Of a DNA stretch of 64,000 nt, positions 18,120-26,708 are shown piece after piece. The notes under the pieces were generated by a model. It made no database searches. It had not been told where the DNA came from and worked only from the letters and a program-made list of their open reading frames with translations. Position 1 is the first letter of the stretch; the number at the start of each line of letters is the position of its first letter. The DNA is from Rhodoblastus sp. 17X3. Lineage in GTDB: Bacteria > Pseudomonadota > Alphaproteobacteria > Rhizobiales > Beijerinckiaceae. Location: assembly GCF_030056575.1 (NCBI RefSeq), contig NZ_JASHHX010000003.1, positions 1-64,000 of the forward strand, written 5' to 3'. Both the position numbers and the translations under genes were made by a program.

Positions 18120-19334
18120 TCAGGCGGCCCGCAAGATTGTCGCCGGCTCCGCGTGCGGAATGCTGTGTTCGCGCATGTAGGCAAGCTCCGCGGGCGTTGC
18201 GAAATTGCGATCCCAGTTGTCGAGATATGGCTGCATGATCCGCCTGTAAAGCGGGGGGATCATCGCCATCGTCGTAAGCGCGCTATAGGCATAGGGCAGA
18301 TTGGGCGCGCCCGGCGACACTTTCAGATCGGCGCAGTGACGCATTGGATGAAGATGGTGGTCGCTGTGGCGGTTCACGTTATAGGTCGCGGCAGAACTTA
18401 TCGCGCCATACACGTCCCAGCTGATGCGCTCGTCGATGCGTTCGCTCTCCAGACGGAATAGTCCGTAATGCTGGATATAGGTGATGCCCTCGAAGGTCAG
18501 GTGAGCATAGCCGGCGGCGGCCAGAAATGCGGCTACGGAGGGCAGCCCGCCGATCGCGAAGGCGACGGCGACATAGAAGACCGGAATCGCCCAGGCCGTG
18601 AGGAACCTGTTCCTGACGGAGAGCCAGCGGAGGCCGCGGCGTTTCAGTCGCGCGGCCTCCGCCTTTGCGGCGAATTCGTTGATTTCAACGAAGCTGCGTC
18701 GCGTGAAGGCGTAAAGGCTTTCGCCGCGCCTTGCGGTTCCCGGGTCGTGCGGGAGGCCGGCCAGGCGATGATGGCAGTACGGATGATGGAGGGCGTGGGC
18801 CGGGTCCAGCGCCAGCGCGTTCATCCATCTGGAAACCGACAGATCGAGCTTCGAATGAATGCGGTGGGATAATTCGTGGGCGTTGCTTTGGCCGAGGACC
18901 CACATGAGGCTGACGGCGACGATGGCGACGGCTTTGTCAAAGACGGAACTGGACGCCCGCGCGACGTCGAGGCCGATTCCGAAATGTTTCAGCCCTGCGA
19001 CGATGTGGAGCGGATCGCCGTCCGTGAAATAATGGACCAGCAGCAGGCCGTTTGCGAGCATGAGCGGCAGTCCCGCGCGCGCAAAGAAGTCGTGCAGGGC
19101 GTGGGGCGGGTTTTCCGGCTCGTCGAGGTCGCAGGGAAGGAGGGCGTTTCCGACATTGATCGTCGCCACCACGATCAGGAATGCGATCCAGATCCAATGG
19201 CCGCCGAGCAGGAGGCCGGCGAGGATCACGAGCAGGAATAGGTTCTGCAATCCGAAGCGCAAATGGGAGATCACGGCCACGAGCGGCGAGGAAAAGCGGA
19301 AAGGTTTCGGCTGTAGCGCCTGCGTCTGAGCCAC
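18120..19334 (-). CDS. AlkB-like membrane di-iron hydroxylase / fatty-acid desaturase
   Basis: About 404 residues with several membrane helices and the eight-histidine pattern of integral-membrane di-iron enzymes: NAHELSHRIH, then HHPYCHHR, then NRHSDHHLHPMRH. The last block matches the RHSDHH motif of alkane 1-monooxygenase (AlkB). The enzyme probably oxidises or desaturates alkyl or acyl chains in the cytoplasmic membrane, with electrons from a rubredoxin or ferredoxin not encoded nearby. I chose the GTG at 19332-19334 because AAGGA stands eight bases before it; an in-frame ATG at 19365-19367 is possible but has only a poorly spaced GGGA. AlkB versus desaturase cannot be settled by eye. Confidence 0.82.
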   Translation of the reverse strand: MAQTQALQPKPFRFSSPLVAVISHLRFGLQNLFLLVILAGLLLGGHWIWIAFLIVVATINVGNALLPCDLDEPENPPHALHDFFARAGLPLMLANGLLLVHYFTDGDPLHIVAGLKHFGIGLDVARASSSVFDKAVAIVAVSLMWVLGQSNAHELSHRIHSKLDLSVSRWMNALALDPAHALHHPYCHHRLAGLPHDPGTARRGESLYAFTRRSFVEINEFAAKAEAARLKRRGLRWLSVRNRFLTAWAIPVFYVAVAFAIGGLPSVAAFLAAAGYAHLTFEGITYIQHYGLFRLESERIDERISWDVYGAISSAATYNVNRHSDHHLHPMRHCADLKVSPGAPNLPYAYSALTTMAMIPPLYRRIMQPYLDNWDRNFATPAELAYMREHSIPHAEPATILRAA

Positions 19335-19448
19335 CTGGGTATTCCTTGCGTTCGCCCGTGTTCGCATTTTCCCAAGAAACCCGGCAAACGGCGAATAACG
19401 GCGAATCGAGACTCCTGAATTATTGATTTTATCCGGGCTGTGGCCAAC

Positions 19449-19474
19449 AAAAAAGCGGGCCCTTCGGCCCGCTT
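19449..19474 (-). terminator. Terminator downstream of icd
   Basis: GCGGGCC and GGCCCGC (19455-19472) form a 7-bp G/C stem with a CTTC loop, extended by A-T pairs. On the minus strand it runs into a T-rich tract complementary to the A-run at 19449-19454. It lies 25 bp past the icd stop. Confidence 0.85.
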
Positions 19475-19498
19475 CTATTTTCCGGAACGCGTGGCGGA

Positions 19499-20710
19499 TC
19501 AGGCCATCGCCTTCTTGAGGTTCTCGTCGATCTTGTCGAGGAAGCCGACGGTGGTCAGCCACTTCTGGTCCGGGCCGACCAGCAGGGCCAGATCCTTGGT
19601 CATGAAGCCGCTTTCGACGGTGTCGACGCAGACCTTTTCCAGCGTGAGCGAGAACTTCAGCAATTCGGCGTTGTCGTCGAGCTTGGCGCGATGGGCGAGG
19701 CCACGCGTCCAGGCGAAGATTGAGGCGATGGAGTTGGTCGAGGTCTCCTTGCCCTTTTGATGCTCGCGGTAATGGCGGGTGACGGTGCCGTGGGCGGCTT
19801 CCGCTTCCACCGTCTGGCCGTCGGGGGTCATCAGCACCGAGGTCATCAGGCCGAGCGAGCCAAAACCCTGCGCCACGGTGTCGGACTGCACGTCGCCGTC
19901 ATAGTTCTTGCAGGCCCAGACATAGCCGCCCGACCATTTGAGCGCCGAGGCGACCATGTCGTCGATCAGGCGATGCTCGTAGGTGATCCTGGCCTCTACG
20001 AACTTGTCATGGAACTCGGCGTCGTACACTTCCTGGAACAGGTCCTTGAAGCGGCCGTCATAGGCCTTGAGGATGGTGTTCTTGGTCGAGAGATAGACCG
20101 GCCATTTGCGCAGCAGGCCGTAGTTCAGCGAGGCGCGGGCGAAATCGCGGATCGAATCGTCGAGATTGTACATGGCCTGGGCCACGCCGGCGCTCGGGAA
20201 TTTGAAGACTTCCTTCTCGAAGGTCGTGCCGTCCTCGCCCTCGAACTTGATGGTCAGGCGGCCCTTGCCGGGAACCTTGAAATCGGTGGCGCGATACTGG
20301 TCGCCATAGGCGTGACGGCCGACGACGATCGGCTGGGTCCAGCCGGGAACGAGGCGCGGCACGTTCTTGCAGATGATCGGCTCGCGGAAGATGGTGCCGC
20401 CAAGGATGTTGCGGATCGTGCCATTCGGCGACTTCCACATTTCCTTGAGGTTGAATTCCTTCACGCGGGCTTCATCGGGGGTGATGGTCGCGCATTTCAC
20501 GGCGACGCCATATTTCTTGGTCGCCTCGGCGGAATCGATGGTCACCTGGTCATTGGTGGCGTCGCGGTTCTCGACCGAAAGGTCATAATATTTCAAATCG
20601 ATGTCGAGATAGGGATGGATCAGCTTTTCCTTGATGAAATGCCAGATGATCCGGGTCATTTCGTCGCCGTCCATTTCGACGACCGGATTGGCGACCTTGA
20701 TCTTGTTCAT
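19499..20710 (-). CDS. icd: NADP-dependent isocitrate dehydrogenase
   Basis: The 403-residue protein is the type II (eukaryote-like) NADP isocitrate dehydrogenase common in alphaproteobacteria. Seen motifs include [14 protein letters not shown] at the N-terminus, the substrate-binding [19 protein letters not shown] segment, [15 protein letters not shown], and the metal and cofactor region [19 protein letters not shown]. It converts isocitrate to 2-oxoglutarate in the TCA cycle and supplies NADPH. The gene stands alone with its own terminator. The start ATG is followed by the family-standard [14 protein letters not shown]. Confidence 0.97.
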   Translation of the reverse strand: MNKIKVANPVVEMDGDEMTRIIWHFIKEKLIHPYLDIDLKYYDLSVENRDATNDQVTIDSAEATKKYGVAVKCATITPDEARVKEFNLKEMWKSPNGTIRNILGGTIFREPIICKNVPRLVPGWTQPIVVGRHAYGDQYRATDFKVPGKGRLTIKFEGEDGTTFEKEVFKFPSAGVAQAMYNLDDSIRDFARASLNYGLLRKWPVYLSTKNTILKAYDGRFKDLFQEVYDAEFHDKFVEARITYEHRLIDDMVASALKWSGGYVWACKNYDGDVQSDTVAQGFGSLGLMTSVLMTPDGQTVEAEAAHGTVTRHYREHQKGKETSTNSIASIFAWTRGLAHRAKLDDNAELLKFSLTLEKVCVDTVESGFMTKDLALLVGPDQKWLTTVGFLDKIDENLKKAMA

Positions 20711-20848
20711 GCGGTGAACCTTTCCCTAGACAATGGCGTCCTTGGCGAGCGGTCCGCCGCCAAATCCGCCGCCCTATAGCATCGGCCCGCGCGCGCGCCT
20801 AGTGAGGCTTTTGGCGAGTTTTTCGGCTGGGCGCCCTCAAAAAGCGCG

Positions 20849-21982
20849 CTAGGCGCCTTTGCGCGGGAAGACGATTTCGAAGGTCGAACCCACCGTCGGG
20901 GTCGAGGCGGCGGAAATACGCCAGCCGTGGCGGGCCGCCGTGGTCTTGCAGATGGCGAGTCCTATGCCGCTGCCCGGAATATCGGCGTTTCTGTGCAGGC
21001 GGCGGAAGGGTTCGAAGATTTCATCGCTCTGCGCGGACGCGAAGCCGATGCCGTCGTCCTCGACGCTGAGGCGATGCTCCGCGTCCCCCGGCGCGAGCTT
21101 GATTCGGATGCGCGGCGGCTCGCCCGGCTTGTGATATTTGAGCGCGTTGGAGACGAGGTTCTGCACCATCTGGGCGGTCTGGGAGAGGTCGCCGTCGACG
21201 CGGAAATCCTCGCCTGAACATTCAACCTGCGCGCCTTGCTCCTGAATGACGTGCGAGAACGTCTCGAGCACGAAGGTGACAGTCTCGCGCAGGGAAAAGG
21301 TCTCCAGCCGATAGGCGTTATTGAGCGAGCGCGCCAGCGAGAGCAGGTCCGCGACGAGAACGCGCGCGCGCTGGGCCGATGCCGTCATCACTTCGGCGGC
21401 ATAGCGCATTTCCTCGACGTTTCCTTGCGCGGTGGCGGCGCGGAGGATGTCGCCGAAGGCCGCGATCTTGCGCAGCGGCTCCTGAATGTCATGAGAGGCG
21501 ACATAGGCGAAGCGCGACAGGCTTTCGTTGGCGCGCTCCAGCTCGGCGAGCGAGTGTTTCAGGCGCGCTTCGCTCTCCAGCCGCGCGGAAATGTCGATGG
21601 CGAAGCCGACAACGCGCATGCCCTCCGGCGTGGCGACAGGCGTGAGGCCGATCTCGACGGGAAATTCGCTTCCGTCCCGTCGGATCGCCCGGAGATCCCG
21701 TCCGGCGCCCATCTGCCTTTTGCTCGGGGCCTCGCCATATTCTTCGCGCAGGTGGCGATGCTTGCCGCGAATGCCGGCGGGAACAAGGCGCTCGACGCGC
21801 AGGCCGTTCATATCTCCCGGCGCATAGCCGAAGATCTGCTCGCATTGTTCGTTGGCCAGCTCGATCACGCCTTCGGGATCGACCATGAACATGGCCGCCG
21901 GACTCGCTTCGAAAGCAAGGCGCAAAAGCTCGCTGTTCATCCGACTTGCTTCGCTCATGTCAGACTCGACGCCTTTTGCCAT
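20849..21982 (-). CDS. PAS-domain sensor histidine kinase
   Basis: A soluble 377-residue kinase. A PAS domain (about 15-140) carries FEASPAAMFMVDPEGVIELA and FGYAPGDMNGL. A HisKA-type dimerisation domain carries His164 in RFAYVASHDIQEPLRKIAAF, and a HATPase domain carries NLVSNALKYH, DDGIGF and GSGIGLAI. The SHDIQEPL H-box is typical of phytochrome-like kinases. No membrane segment is visible, so the signal is cytoplasmic and unknown. Two starts are possible: ATG at 21980-21982 (used) or ATG at 21956-21958. The gene is divergent from a single-domain response regulator, its probable partner. Confidence 0.88.
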   Translation of the reverse strand: MAKGVESDMSEASRMNSELLRLAFEASPAAMFMVDPEGVIELANEQCEQIFGYAPGDMNGLRVERLVPAGIRGKHRHLREEYGEAPSKRQMGAGRDLRAIRRDGSEFPVEIGLTPVATPEGMRVVGFAIDISARLESEARLKHSLAELERANESLSRFAYVASHDIQEPLRKIAAFGDILRAATAQGNVEEMRYAAEVMTASAQRARVLVADLLSLARSLNNAYRLETFSLRETVTFVLETFSHVIQEQGAQVECSGEDFRVDGDLSQTAQMVQNLVSNALKYHKPGEPPRIRIKLAPGDAEHRLSVEDDGIGFASAQSDEIFEPFRRLHRNADIPGSGIGLAICKTTAARHGWRISAASTPTVGSTFEIVFPRKGA

Positions 21983-22127
21983 TGGCGAGAAAGATATGTT
22001 ACAGTTTACGTGGATCGAAAGTCTTGAAAAGAGAGTAATTGTGCTGCGACGCAGCAAAAGACAGCGGCGTAATATGATGAATTTTCAGGCATTCTATTTG
22101 GTCCACGGGCCAGGAGAGGTTGTTGTG

Positions 22128-22586
22128 ATGGTCGAGCAGGCGGATGGCGGCGAAAAAATCTGTCAGGTCCTGATCATCGAGGATGATCAGGACGACGCTT
22201 TTCTGATCCGACGCGCCCTTAACGCCGCTGCGGCGGAGCGCAACCTCACGCTCGGCGTGACCCATGCGGTCAATGGGCTCGACGCCCTTGGCAGCGTGGC
22301 GCGTAGCGACGTCCTGAACCGGCTGCCCCACGTCATCATCGTCGATCTGAACATGCCCCTGGTCGACGGCGACCGCTTCCTCAGCGCCTTGCGCGAGGAT
22401 CTGCAGCTCGGCGGGACGCCCGCCGCGGTGCTCACCACCTCGACCGAGAAGCCGGTTCACGCCAAGGCGCTTGCATCGGGCGCCGACGCCGTGTTCTGCA
22501 AGCCGAACACGCAGGAAGAACTGGTCGAGATCGCCCGCCGGATCCTCGACATGGGCGTTCCGTCCGGCGCGCCAGCCGGCGCCTGA
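22128..22586 (+). CDS. Single-domain response regulator (Rcp1-like)
   Basis: A 152-residue receiver domain with acidic pocket LIIEDDQDD, phospho-acceptor Asp73 in VIIVDLNMPLVDGD, the Thr of VLTTSTEKPV and the Lys of FCKPNTQEE. There is no output domain. This form is usual for partners of phytochrome-type PAS kinases. AGGAGAGG stands eight bases before the ATG at 22128. It is divergent from the PAS kinase gene across about 145 bp, so the two likely form one signalling pair that acts through protein-protein contacts. Confidence 0.9.
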   Translation: MVEQADGGEKICQVLIIEDDQDDAFLIRRALNAAAAERNLTLGVTHAVNGLDALGSVARSDVLNRLPHVIIVDLNMPLVDGDRFLSALREDLQLGGTPAAVLTTSTEKPVHAKALASGADAVFCKPNTQEELVEIARRILDMGVPSGAPAGA

Positions 22587-22667
22587 ACCGGGCTTCGCCA
22601 ATTCCCTTGCATTTTCGCCTGCAATCACGCGAAAAGGGCGCCTTGCTGGACAAGAGGGGAAGGCGCA

Positions 22668-23534
22668 GTGGTCGGGGCCGGAACTGATAAAACGAAGACG
22701 TTGTTCGAGGGCGGCCCCGCGATCATTCTGGTGCGCCCGCAACTCGCCGTGAACATTGGCATGTGCGCGCGCGCCATGGCCAATTTCGGCCTGTCGGACC
22801 TGCGTCTGGTCAGCCCGCGCGAGGGCTGGCCGCGCACCGGCGAACACCGCGAAACCGCCTATGCCGCCGCCGCCGGCGCCGCGCATCTGCTGGAAAGCGC
22901 GCGGGTGTTCGACAGCGTCGCCGAGGCCGTGGCCGATCTCCATTTCGTCTGGGCGACCACGGCGCGCGAGCGCGGCCAGTTCAAGCGGGTTGAGGTTCCG
23001 GCGGTCGCCATGGCCGAGACGGCGGCGGCGATCGCGGCCGGCGAGCGGCGCGGCATCCTGTTCGGCCCCGAGCGCACAGGGATGGACAATGACGAAATCG
23101 CCCTCGCCAACGCGATCCTGACCTTTCCGGTCAATCCCGCCTATGGTTCGCTCAATCTCGCCCAGGCCGTGCTGCTGTGCGGCTATGAATTTTTCAAGGC
23201 GCGCGAGGGCGGCGTCCTGCCTTACGAGCGCGAGGAGCGTTCGCCGCCGGCCCAGCGCGAGATGATCCTGTCCTTTTTCGAATTCGTCGAAGGCAAGCTC
23301 GAAGAGGCGGGCTTCTTCCGGCCCGTCTCCAAGCGTCCGGTCATGCAGCGCAACATGCGCAACATGTTCCACCGGATGGACCTGACCCAGCAGGACGTCC
23401 GTACGCTCTGGGGCGCGATCGTGCGTCTGGTGGAAGGACCGCGCGAGACGCCGCAGACGCGTAAAAGGGTCAGGCAGCCCAAGGCGGACGCAGCGAAGCC
23501 GGGGGCGCCAGATGAGCCTGGCCTAGACGCCTAG
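22668..23534 (+). CDS. trmJ: tRNA (cytidine/uridine-2'-O-)-methyltransferase TrmJ
   Basis: The 288-residue protein is a SPOUT-class RNA methyltransferase. It shows the N-terminal PAIILVRPQLAVNIGMCARA, GILFGPERTGMDNDE, and the C-terminal knot VNPAYGSLNLAQAVLLCGYE that binds S-adenosylmethionine. A helical extension follows (about 165-250), as in TrmJ, plus a short basic tail. TrmJ methylates the ribose at tRNA position 32. The start is a GTG at 22668 with GGGGAAGG four bases upstream. Other SpoU/TrmH-type substrates cannot be excluded, but the length and C-terminal extension favour TrmJ. Confidence 0.9.
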   Translation: MVGAGTDKTKTLFEGGPAIILVRPQLAVNIGMCARAMANFGLSDLRLVSPREGWPRTGEHRETAYAAAAGAAHLLESARVFDSVAEAVADLHFVWATTARERGQFKRVEVPAVAMAETAAAIAAGERRGILFGPERTGMDNDEIALANAILTFPVNPAYGSLNLAQAVLLCGYEFFKAREGGVLPYEREERSPPAQREMILSFFEFVEGKLEEAGFFRPVSKRPVMQRNMRNMFHRMDLTQQDVRTLWGAIVRLVEGPRETPQTRKRVRQPKADAAKPGAPDEPGLDA

Positions 23535-23669
23535 CCGCGCCAACCCGATGCTTCGTTTCGAGCGGTGAATGACGGCAAAGGGCGGGAAAGCGGCCATTTG
23601 CCGAACGTCCGCAATGCGCAAAAAAACCACTGGAGCCAAGCACCGCGCGGACGAGAGTTTTAATCGATC

Positions 23670-23710
23670 ATGGTTCGCTTGATGGTTCGCGATCTTGACA
23701 TAATGTTCGC
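23670..23710. promoter_or_regulatory. Iterated ATGGTTCGC repeats upstream of the toxin-like gene
   Basis: ATGGTTCGC occurs at 23670-23678 and 23682-23690, and a shortened ATGTTCGC at 23703-23710. A TTGACA hexamer lies between them at 23695-23700. Together they look like an operator overlapping a promoter, about 50 bp before the toxin-like gene. Function is inferred from position. Confidence 0.35.
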
Positions 23711-23757
23711 GTTATGTTCTTCTTTCGTGTGAATTGTCGCTGCGGGAATTCGTTTTG

Positions 23758-24811
23758 ATGATTGCTGAAGCTTTTCCTGGAACATCGTTTCATTGTCTTG
23801 CGCCTCCCGGAGACGCGAGGGGCGTTTCTTGCGACCGGCACGGTCCTGCCGTCGGCCCAATCCGACTCCTGACCAAGACAGCGAGCGGTTTCATGCCGCG
23901 TCCGGTCGAGGAATTGAACAGACTTTTCGCCCATGTCATGAAAAGCCCGGTCGATTGTTCCGATCTCGTCGAGAAATTGAAGGGCGTCGCGACAGCCTTA
24001 AACGAAGGGGAGCCCGCCCGGGCGGTATTCGCCACATTGTTCATGCATCTTCCTTCCCTGTCAGAAGATCAAGCTCTGCGCGCGGCAGCGGCGATAAGAC
24101 TGGTCAAGGCGTCGCCCGACGATCCGGAACATCCAGGATGGCCCAAGGGGACGGAGGGTGGCAAGGGCGGGCAATTCCGGCCGAAGAATGGTGTGTCTGC
24201 GGAAACGACGCCAGCCGAGAAGCTTGCGCGTCTGGCGGTGCGGCGACAGCTTCGCCGGGCGCTCGTTCACATGCTGTTGCATCACGCGGCAAGTCTTGCC
24301 GTCGAAGTGGCAGGCGACGCCGTTCCCGGCCTGGATGCCTTCGCCGGCGCTGCGACGATCGCCGATTTTGCCGCCATGGCCCAGGAAAATGCGACGCTGA
24401 AACGGGATGCCGCCGCCGCGATCGAATTTGTCCAAAAAAGGCCCCTATAGCCTCGAGCAATTGCGCGTTAGTCCCGACGACAAATCGTTTTTGTCATTCA
24501 GTGAATTCAAAAAGATCGATCTTGCCAAATATTTTGGTCCGGCCGGCGACGGCTACGAATATCACCACATCGTCGAGCAGAGCTCGAGTGGAGACATTCC
24601 AGAAAGCGAACTGCAATCGACAGCAAATATTGTGCGTATCCCTAGGCTTTTGCATGAGGAAATCAACGGCGAATATTCTCGGTGGCAAGACAAATTCGAC
24701 AGTTCCCTACGGACGAGCCTCAGTGACGCAAGCTTTGGCGAAAGGTGGGACGCAGGGATAAATGTCATGCGGGAAATCGGAATTCTTAAAGGGGAAGGAT
24801 CCATATGGTAG
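23758..24811 (+). pseudogene. Frameshifted polymorphic-toxin-like HNH nuclease gene
   Basis: Two overlapping frames make one protein. The first (to a stop at 24450) contains the Gly/Pro-rich DPEHPGWPKGTEGGKGGQFR motif seen in toxin-like proteins, then a helical region ending EFVQKRPL. The second frame (open to 24811) continues GPYSLEQLRVSPDDKSF, then FGPAGDGYEYHHIVEQSS and NIVRIPRLLHEEINGEYS, an HNH-like toxin nuclease domain with its paired His. The frames join at a six-A run (24434-24439); with five A's they would read straight through as VQKGPYSLEQL. As sequenced the nuclease is separated from its N-terminus. The start is uncertain: ATG 23758 is used, ATG 23893 and TTG 23734 are alternatives. 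The immunity-like gene overlaps its end. Confidence 0.72.
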
Positions 24812-25170
24812 AGAAAGGCTATCAGCAGCCTATTCAGGACCTGGCTGAAAATTTCAAGCAATCTGCGATTGACTATTATTCGGCGTGTGACGACGATAAT
24901 TTCGCGAAGCAAAAAAAAGTCGTCGACCGTAGACGTGAGATCGTCCGGAAACTCGATGCTTTTGGGACCCAAGGCCGCCTCGCTTTGATACCCTTCCTTG
25001 ACGATGCCGACCAAGGGGTACGGGTTCTCGCCGCCGCCTTTCTTCTCAAGGTTAGCCCCGAGCTGGCGATCCCTGTGCTTCATGAAATCAGCAAAGGTCC
25101 AACGTTTTTCCCGCGGATTGACGCAGGGGGGGTTCTCGACAGTTACGCCAAAGGAAAGTGGAATAGGTAA
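24805..25170 (+). CDS. DUF2019 family protein, probable immunity partner
   Basis: The 121-residue protein has a helical, HEAT-like build: LDAFGTQGRLALIPFLDDAD, then QGVRVLAAAFLLKVSPELAI, then IPVLHEISKG. This matches the DUF2019 pattern of paired helices with a conserved RxxAA core. Its ATG at 24805 overlaps the last seven bases of the toxin-like nuclease gene, so the two are translationally coupled. GGGGAAGG lies upstream of the ATG. The position after a toxin-like nuclease and the HEAT-like fold suggest it binds and blocks the nuclease; that role is inference. Confidence 0.75.
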   Translation: MVEKGYQQPIQDLAENFKQSAIDYYSACDDDNFAKQKKVVDRRREIVRKLDAFGTQGRLALIPFLDDADQGVRVLAAAFLLKVSPELAIPVLHEISKGPTFFPRIDAGGVLDSYAKGKWNR

Positions 25171-25359
25171 GTTTATTCAGTGCGGAACACCAGAAAATAC
25201 TTGGCGTTCCCCGGATCGGGCTGCCGGCGCGATTTTCTGGAAACCGGCCGCTTCGACGGTCATGGGAGAGGCTCCACCGCGCTGCTCTGTGGCCCCTTCG
25301 GGTCGGCTTGGGACGGCCGCTGCCGGTTTATAATGGTCGGCTTCGAGCCGAATCCGGCC

Positions 25360-26088
25360 CTAGCCCACGCGATTCCAGCCGTCCATGCCAAGGCGCTGCT
25401 GCGGCATGTATTGCGCCTTGTAATCCATCTTCTTCGATCCCTGGACCCAATAGCCGAGATAGAGATGCGGCAGGCCGAGCGCGCGGGCGCGAAATATATG
25501 ATCGAGGATCATATAGGCGCCGAGCGAGCGCTGCGGTTCCGACGGATCATAGAAGGAATAGACCATCGACAGGCCATCATCGAGCACGTCGGTGAGACAG
25601 GCGCCCACGAGCCGGCTCCGGCCATCCTCCGAGCGCAGGCGATAGGTCGCCAGCCGGCTTTCGACATGGCTGTCCTCGACCATCATGGCGTAATCCAGCA
25701 TGGCCATGTCCGCCATGCCGCCGTCGCTGTGGCGCGAGTCGAGATAGGTCCGAAACAGGGAGAACTGCTCGGAATCGGCACGCGCGGGGCAGACTGCGGA
25801 GACGATGTCGCTGTTGCGCGCGATGATGCGCTTCTGCGTGCGGCCCGGCTCGAATTCCTCGCACAGGATGCGCACCGAGACGCAGGCTTTGCAGTTCTCG
25901 CAGGCGGGGCGGTAGGCGATGGTCTGGGAGCGGCGGAAGCCGGAGTGGGTCAGGGCGTCGTTGAGATGCGAGGCGCGACGCCCGACCAGATGCGTGAAGA
26001 CCTTGCGCTCTTCCTTGCCGGGAAGATAAGGGCAGGGCGCGGGCGAGGTCAGGTAGAATTGCGGCGGGTCGCGCGGCTCGCTGGTCAA
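25360..26088 (-). CDS. bpt: Bpt aminoacyl-tRNA-protein transferase (N-degron pathway)
   Basis: The 242-residue protein is a bacterial ATE1-type transferase. It contains [19 protein letters not shown], the cysteine pair of [27 protein letters not shown], and the C-terminal [20 protein letters not shown]. Bpt moves Leu from Leu-tRNA to N-terminal Asp or Glu of proteins, marking them for ClpS/ClpAP degradation. The start is a TTG at 26086-26088; the protein begins in the same register as its homologues (MT-PRD-PQFYLT), which supports that choice. It follows the RDD-protein gene by 12 bp, so the two form an operon. Confidence 0.94.
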   Translation of the reverse strand: MTSEPRDPPQFYLTSPAPCPYLPGKEERKVFTHLVGRRASHLNDALTHSGFRRSQTIAYRPACENCKACVSVRILCEEFEPGRTQKRIIARNSDIVSAVCPARADSEQFSLFRTYLDSRHSDGGMADMAMLDYAMMVEDSHVESRLATYRLRSEDGRSRLVGACLTDVLDDGLSMVYSFYDPSEPQRSLGAYMILDHIFRARALGLPHLYLGYWVQGSKKMDYKAQYMPQQRLGMDGWNRVG

Positions 26089-26100
26089 GTCCTTCCCCTA

Positions 26101-26568
26101 TCAGGCGCGGCGCAGCACGATAATTCCGGCGAGAACGTCGTGCAGGCATCTCTTGTCGCTGGAGAGCAGCGAGAACAGGAAAATCGGCGGGAACATCCAG
26201 CTGATGTAGAACAGTACAGCATGGACCGCGGCATAGAGGAAGGGCACGGGCGACCCGTCCACAAGACGCATTTCGAGGTCCATCACCATCATGCCGGGGG
26301 TGGCCCTGCGCCAGCCGGAAATGGTGAGGCCATTGTAGAAAAAGGCCACGAAGGGAAACAGCGACGGAAGGAACAGCCAGGCGATTCCAAAGGTCAGCAG
26401 GCCCAGCACGATGAAGAGGACGCCGGAGAGAATCGTCACCAGGATCAAGTCGAGCAGGACGGCGACGATGCGCCGCCGACGCACGCCAGCCAAGGCGCTC
26501 GCGGGCAGGGGGGCGAGAGGATAGACGGCGGGCCGCGCGGTTCCGCTCCAGCTGTTGGCGTTGCTCAT
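26101..26568 (-). CDS. RDD family membrane protein
   Basis: The 155-residue protein has an RDD domain: VRRRRIVAVLLDLILVTILS (first helix with the Arg and Asp), a second helix FGIAWLFLPSLFPFVAFFYN, WRRATPGMMVMDL, and a third helix near residues 115-140. RDD proteins are small inner-membrane proteins, some of which act in ion exchange; the role here is unknown. The start ATG at 26566-26568 has GGAG nine bases upstream; a longer frame above it has no ribosome site. It is the first gene of a two-gene operon with bpt. Confidence 0.88.
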   Translation of the reverse strand: MSNANSWSGTARPAVYPLAPLPASALAGVRRRRIVAVLLDLILVTILSGVLFIVLGLLTFGIAWLFLPSLFPFVAFFYNGLTISGWRRATPGMMVMDLEMRLVDGSPVPFLYAAVHAVLFYISWMFPPIFLFSLLSSDKRCLHDVLAGIIVLRRA

Positions 26569-26708
26569 AGTCTCCTGCTCCGAAACCGGACTCGCGTTGC
26601 GAACTTGCCGCGAGAAACTAATTTGGCGGCTCCCATGGCGGCGCGCAAGGGGCGCCTGGCGCGGAATGAGGGGCGCCCGGCGCGGAACAGGCATTAATCG
26701 AAAGCCGA

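Noticed and set aside
24420-24450. Programmed ribosomal frameshift at the six-A run of the toxin gene
   Set aside because: The frames require a +1 shift and the zero-frame codons (CAA AAA AGG) do not form the classical -1 slippery heptamer. A one-base insertion or sequencing error explains the data more simply.
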